Shown: one piece after another, positions 5,181-5,253 of the stretch | How the letters are laid out: every line of letters starts with the position of its first letter | Numbering within the stretch: the first letter of the stretch is position 1 | Source of the DNA: an uncultured Bacilli bacterium | GTDB lineage: Bacteria; Bacillota_I; Bacilli_A; RF39; UBA660 | DNA: 5,253 bases | Reading direction: 5' to 3' | NCBI GenBank assembly: GCA_944372725.1 | Contig: CALWAA010000080.1 | Location: 1 to 5,253 of the forward strand | Notes under the pieces: generated by a model | What the model was told of the DNA's origin: nothing | The model's database searches: none | The model's input: the letters and a program-made list of their open reading frames with translations, nothing else | Position numbers and translations under genes: made by a program

Positions 5181-5253
5181 ATGGAATTCCAAACACTTAA
5201 AAGAAGTCATTTAAAAAGAAATATTATTATAGGAGTAGTGGTAGTAGCAATAA
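5181..5253 (+). CDS. N-terminus of a membrane-anchored or exported protein, 3'-truncated by window edge
   Basis: ATG at 5181 is preceded by AGAGGAG (5167-5173) with a 7-nt gap and by a strong promoter. The 24 codons in view give a polar start, MEFQTLKRSHLKRN (two Lys-Arg clusters), followed by IIIGVVVVAI, the beginning of a hydrophobic segment. This is the pattern of an N-in membrane anchor or signal sequence. A similar MxFxxLKRSHLKRNIIIG opening occurs, as I recall, on large secreted repeat proteins of uncultured gut Firmicutes, but that is memory only. The function cannot be read from this fragment. The strong promoter and long structured leader suggest an abundant or tightly controlled surface product. 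Confidence 0.7.
   Translation, partial: MEFQTLKRSHLKRNIIIGVVVVAI

Overview
The window is very AT-rich. It has strong AAGGAGG-type ribosome-binding sites, a TTG start codon, short intergenic gaps and A/T-ending codons. TGG encodes tryptophan and TAA is the usual stop, so the standard bacterial code fits. This points to a low-GC Firmicute, probably a gut-type Bacilli, Erysipelotrichia or Clostridia relative. The lineage call is inference from composition and gene types only.

Layout from left to right. (1) Bases 1-168 hold the last 55 residues of a + strand gene with a phospholipase-D-like HxR(x4)D / GASxN signature, probably the C-terminal domain of an ORF6N/KilA-N-type DNA-associated protein. 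(2) A perfect 10-bp hairpin at 251-276 is a shared, bidirectional terminator. (3) Bases 2784 down to 275 on the - strand form a compact three-gene ABC importer operon of the nitrate/sulfonate/taurine/thiamine-precursor class: substrate-binding protein, ATPase, permease. The genes overlap by 8 and 20 nt and share one promoter. The binding protein starts at a TTG at 2784. (4) The divergent intergenic region 2785-2955 carries two GTACA-N3-TGTAC dyads about three helical turns apart, inside a larger inverted repeat (2863-2931). The right dyad overlaps the -35 of the next gene. (5) Bases 2956-4257 (+) encode an intact AAA+ ATPase with a C-terminal DUF4143/PD-(D/E)XK-like domain (COG1373 type). (6) Bases 4319-4963 (+) are the 3' remnant of a second, diverged gene of the same superfamily. 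It lacks its ATPase half and is interrupted by one in-frame TAG. (7) A terminator (4975-5007) is followed by a strong promoter (5031-5059), a roughly 115-nt leader with competing hairpins, and the first 24 codons of a membrane-anchored or exported protein that runs off the right edge.

How the parts work together: the importer is a self-contained uptake unit whose ligand cannot be named from sequence. The tandem COG1373-type genes look like an accessory cassette in which one copy has decayed and the other is intact behind an apparently repressible promoter. I do not see a complete new multi-gene system. The least explained elements are the double-dyad control region at 2863-2931 and the structured leader at 5066-5180.
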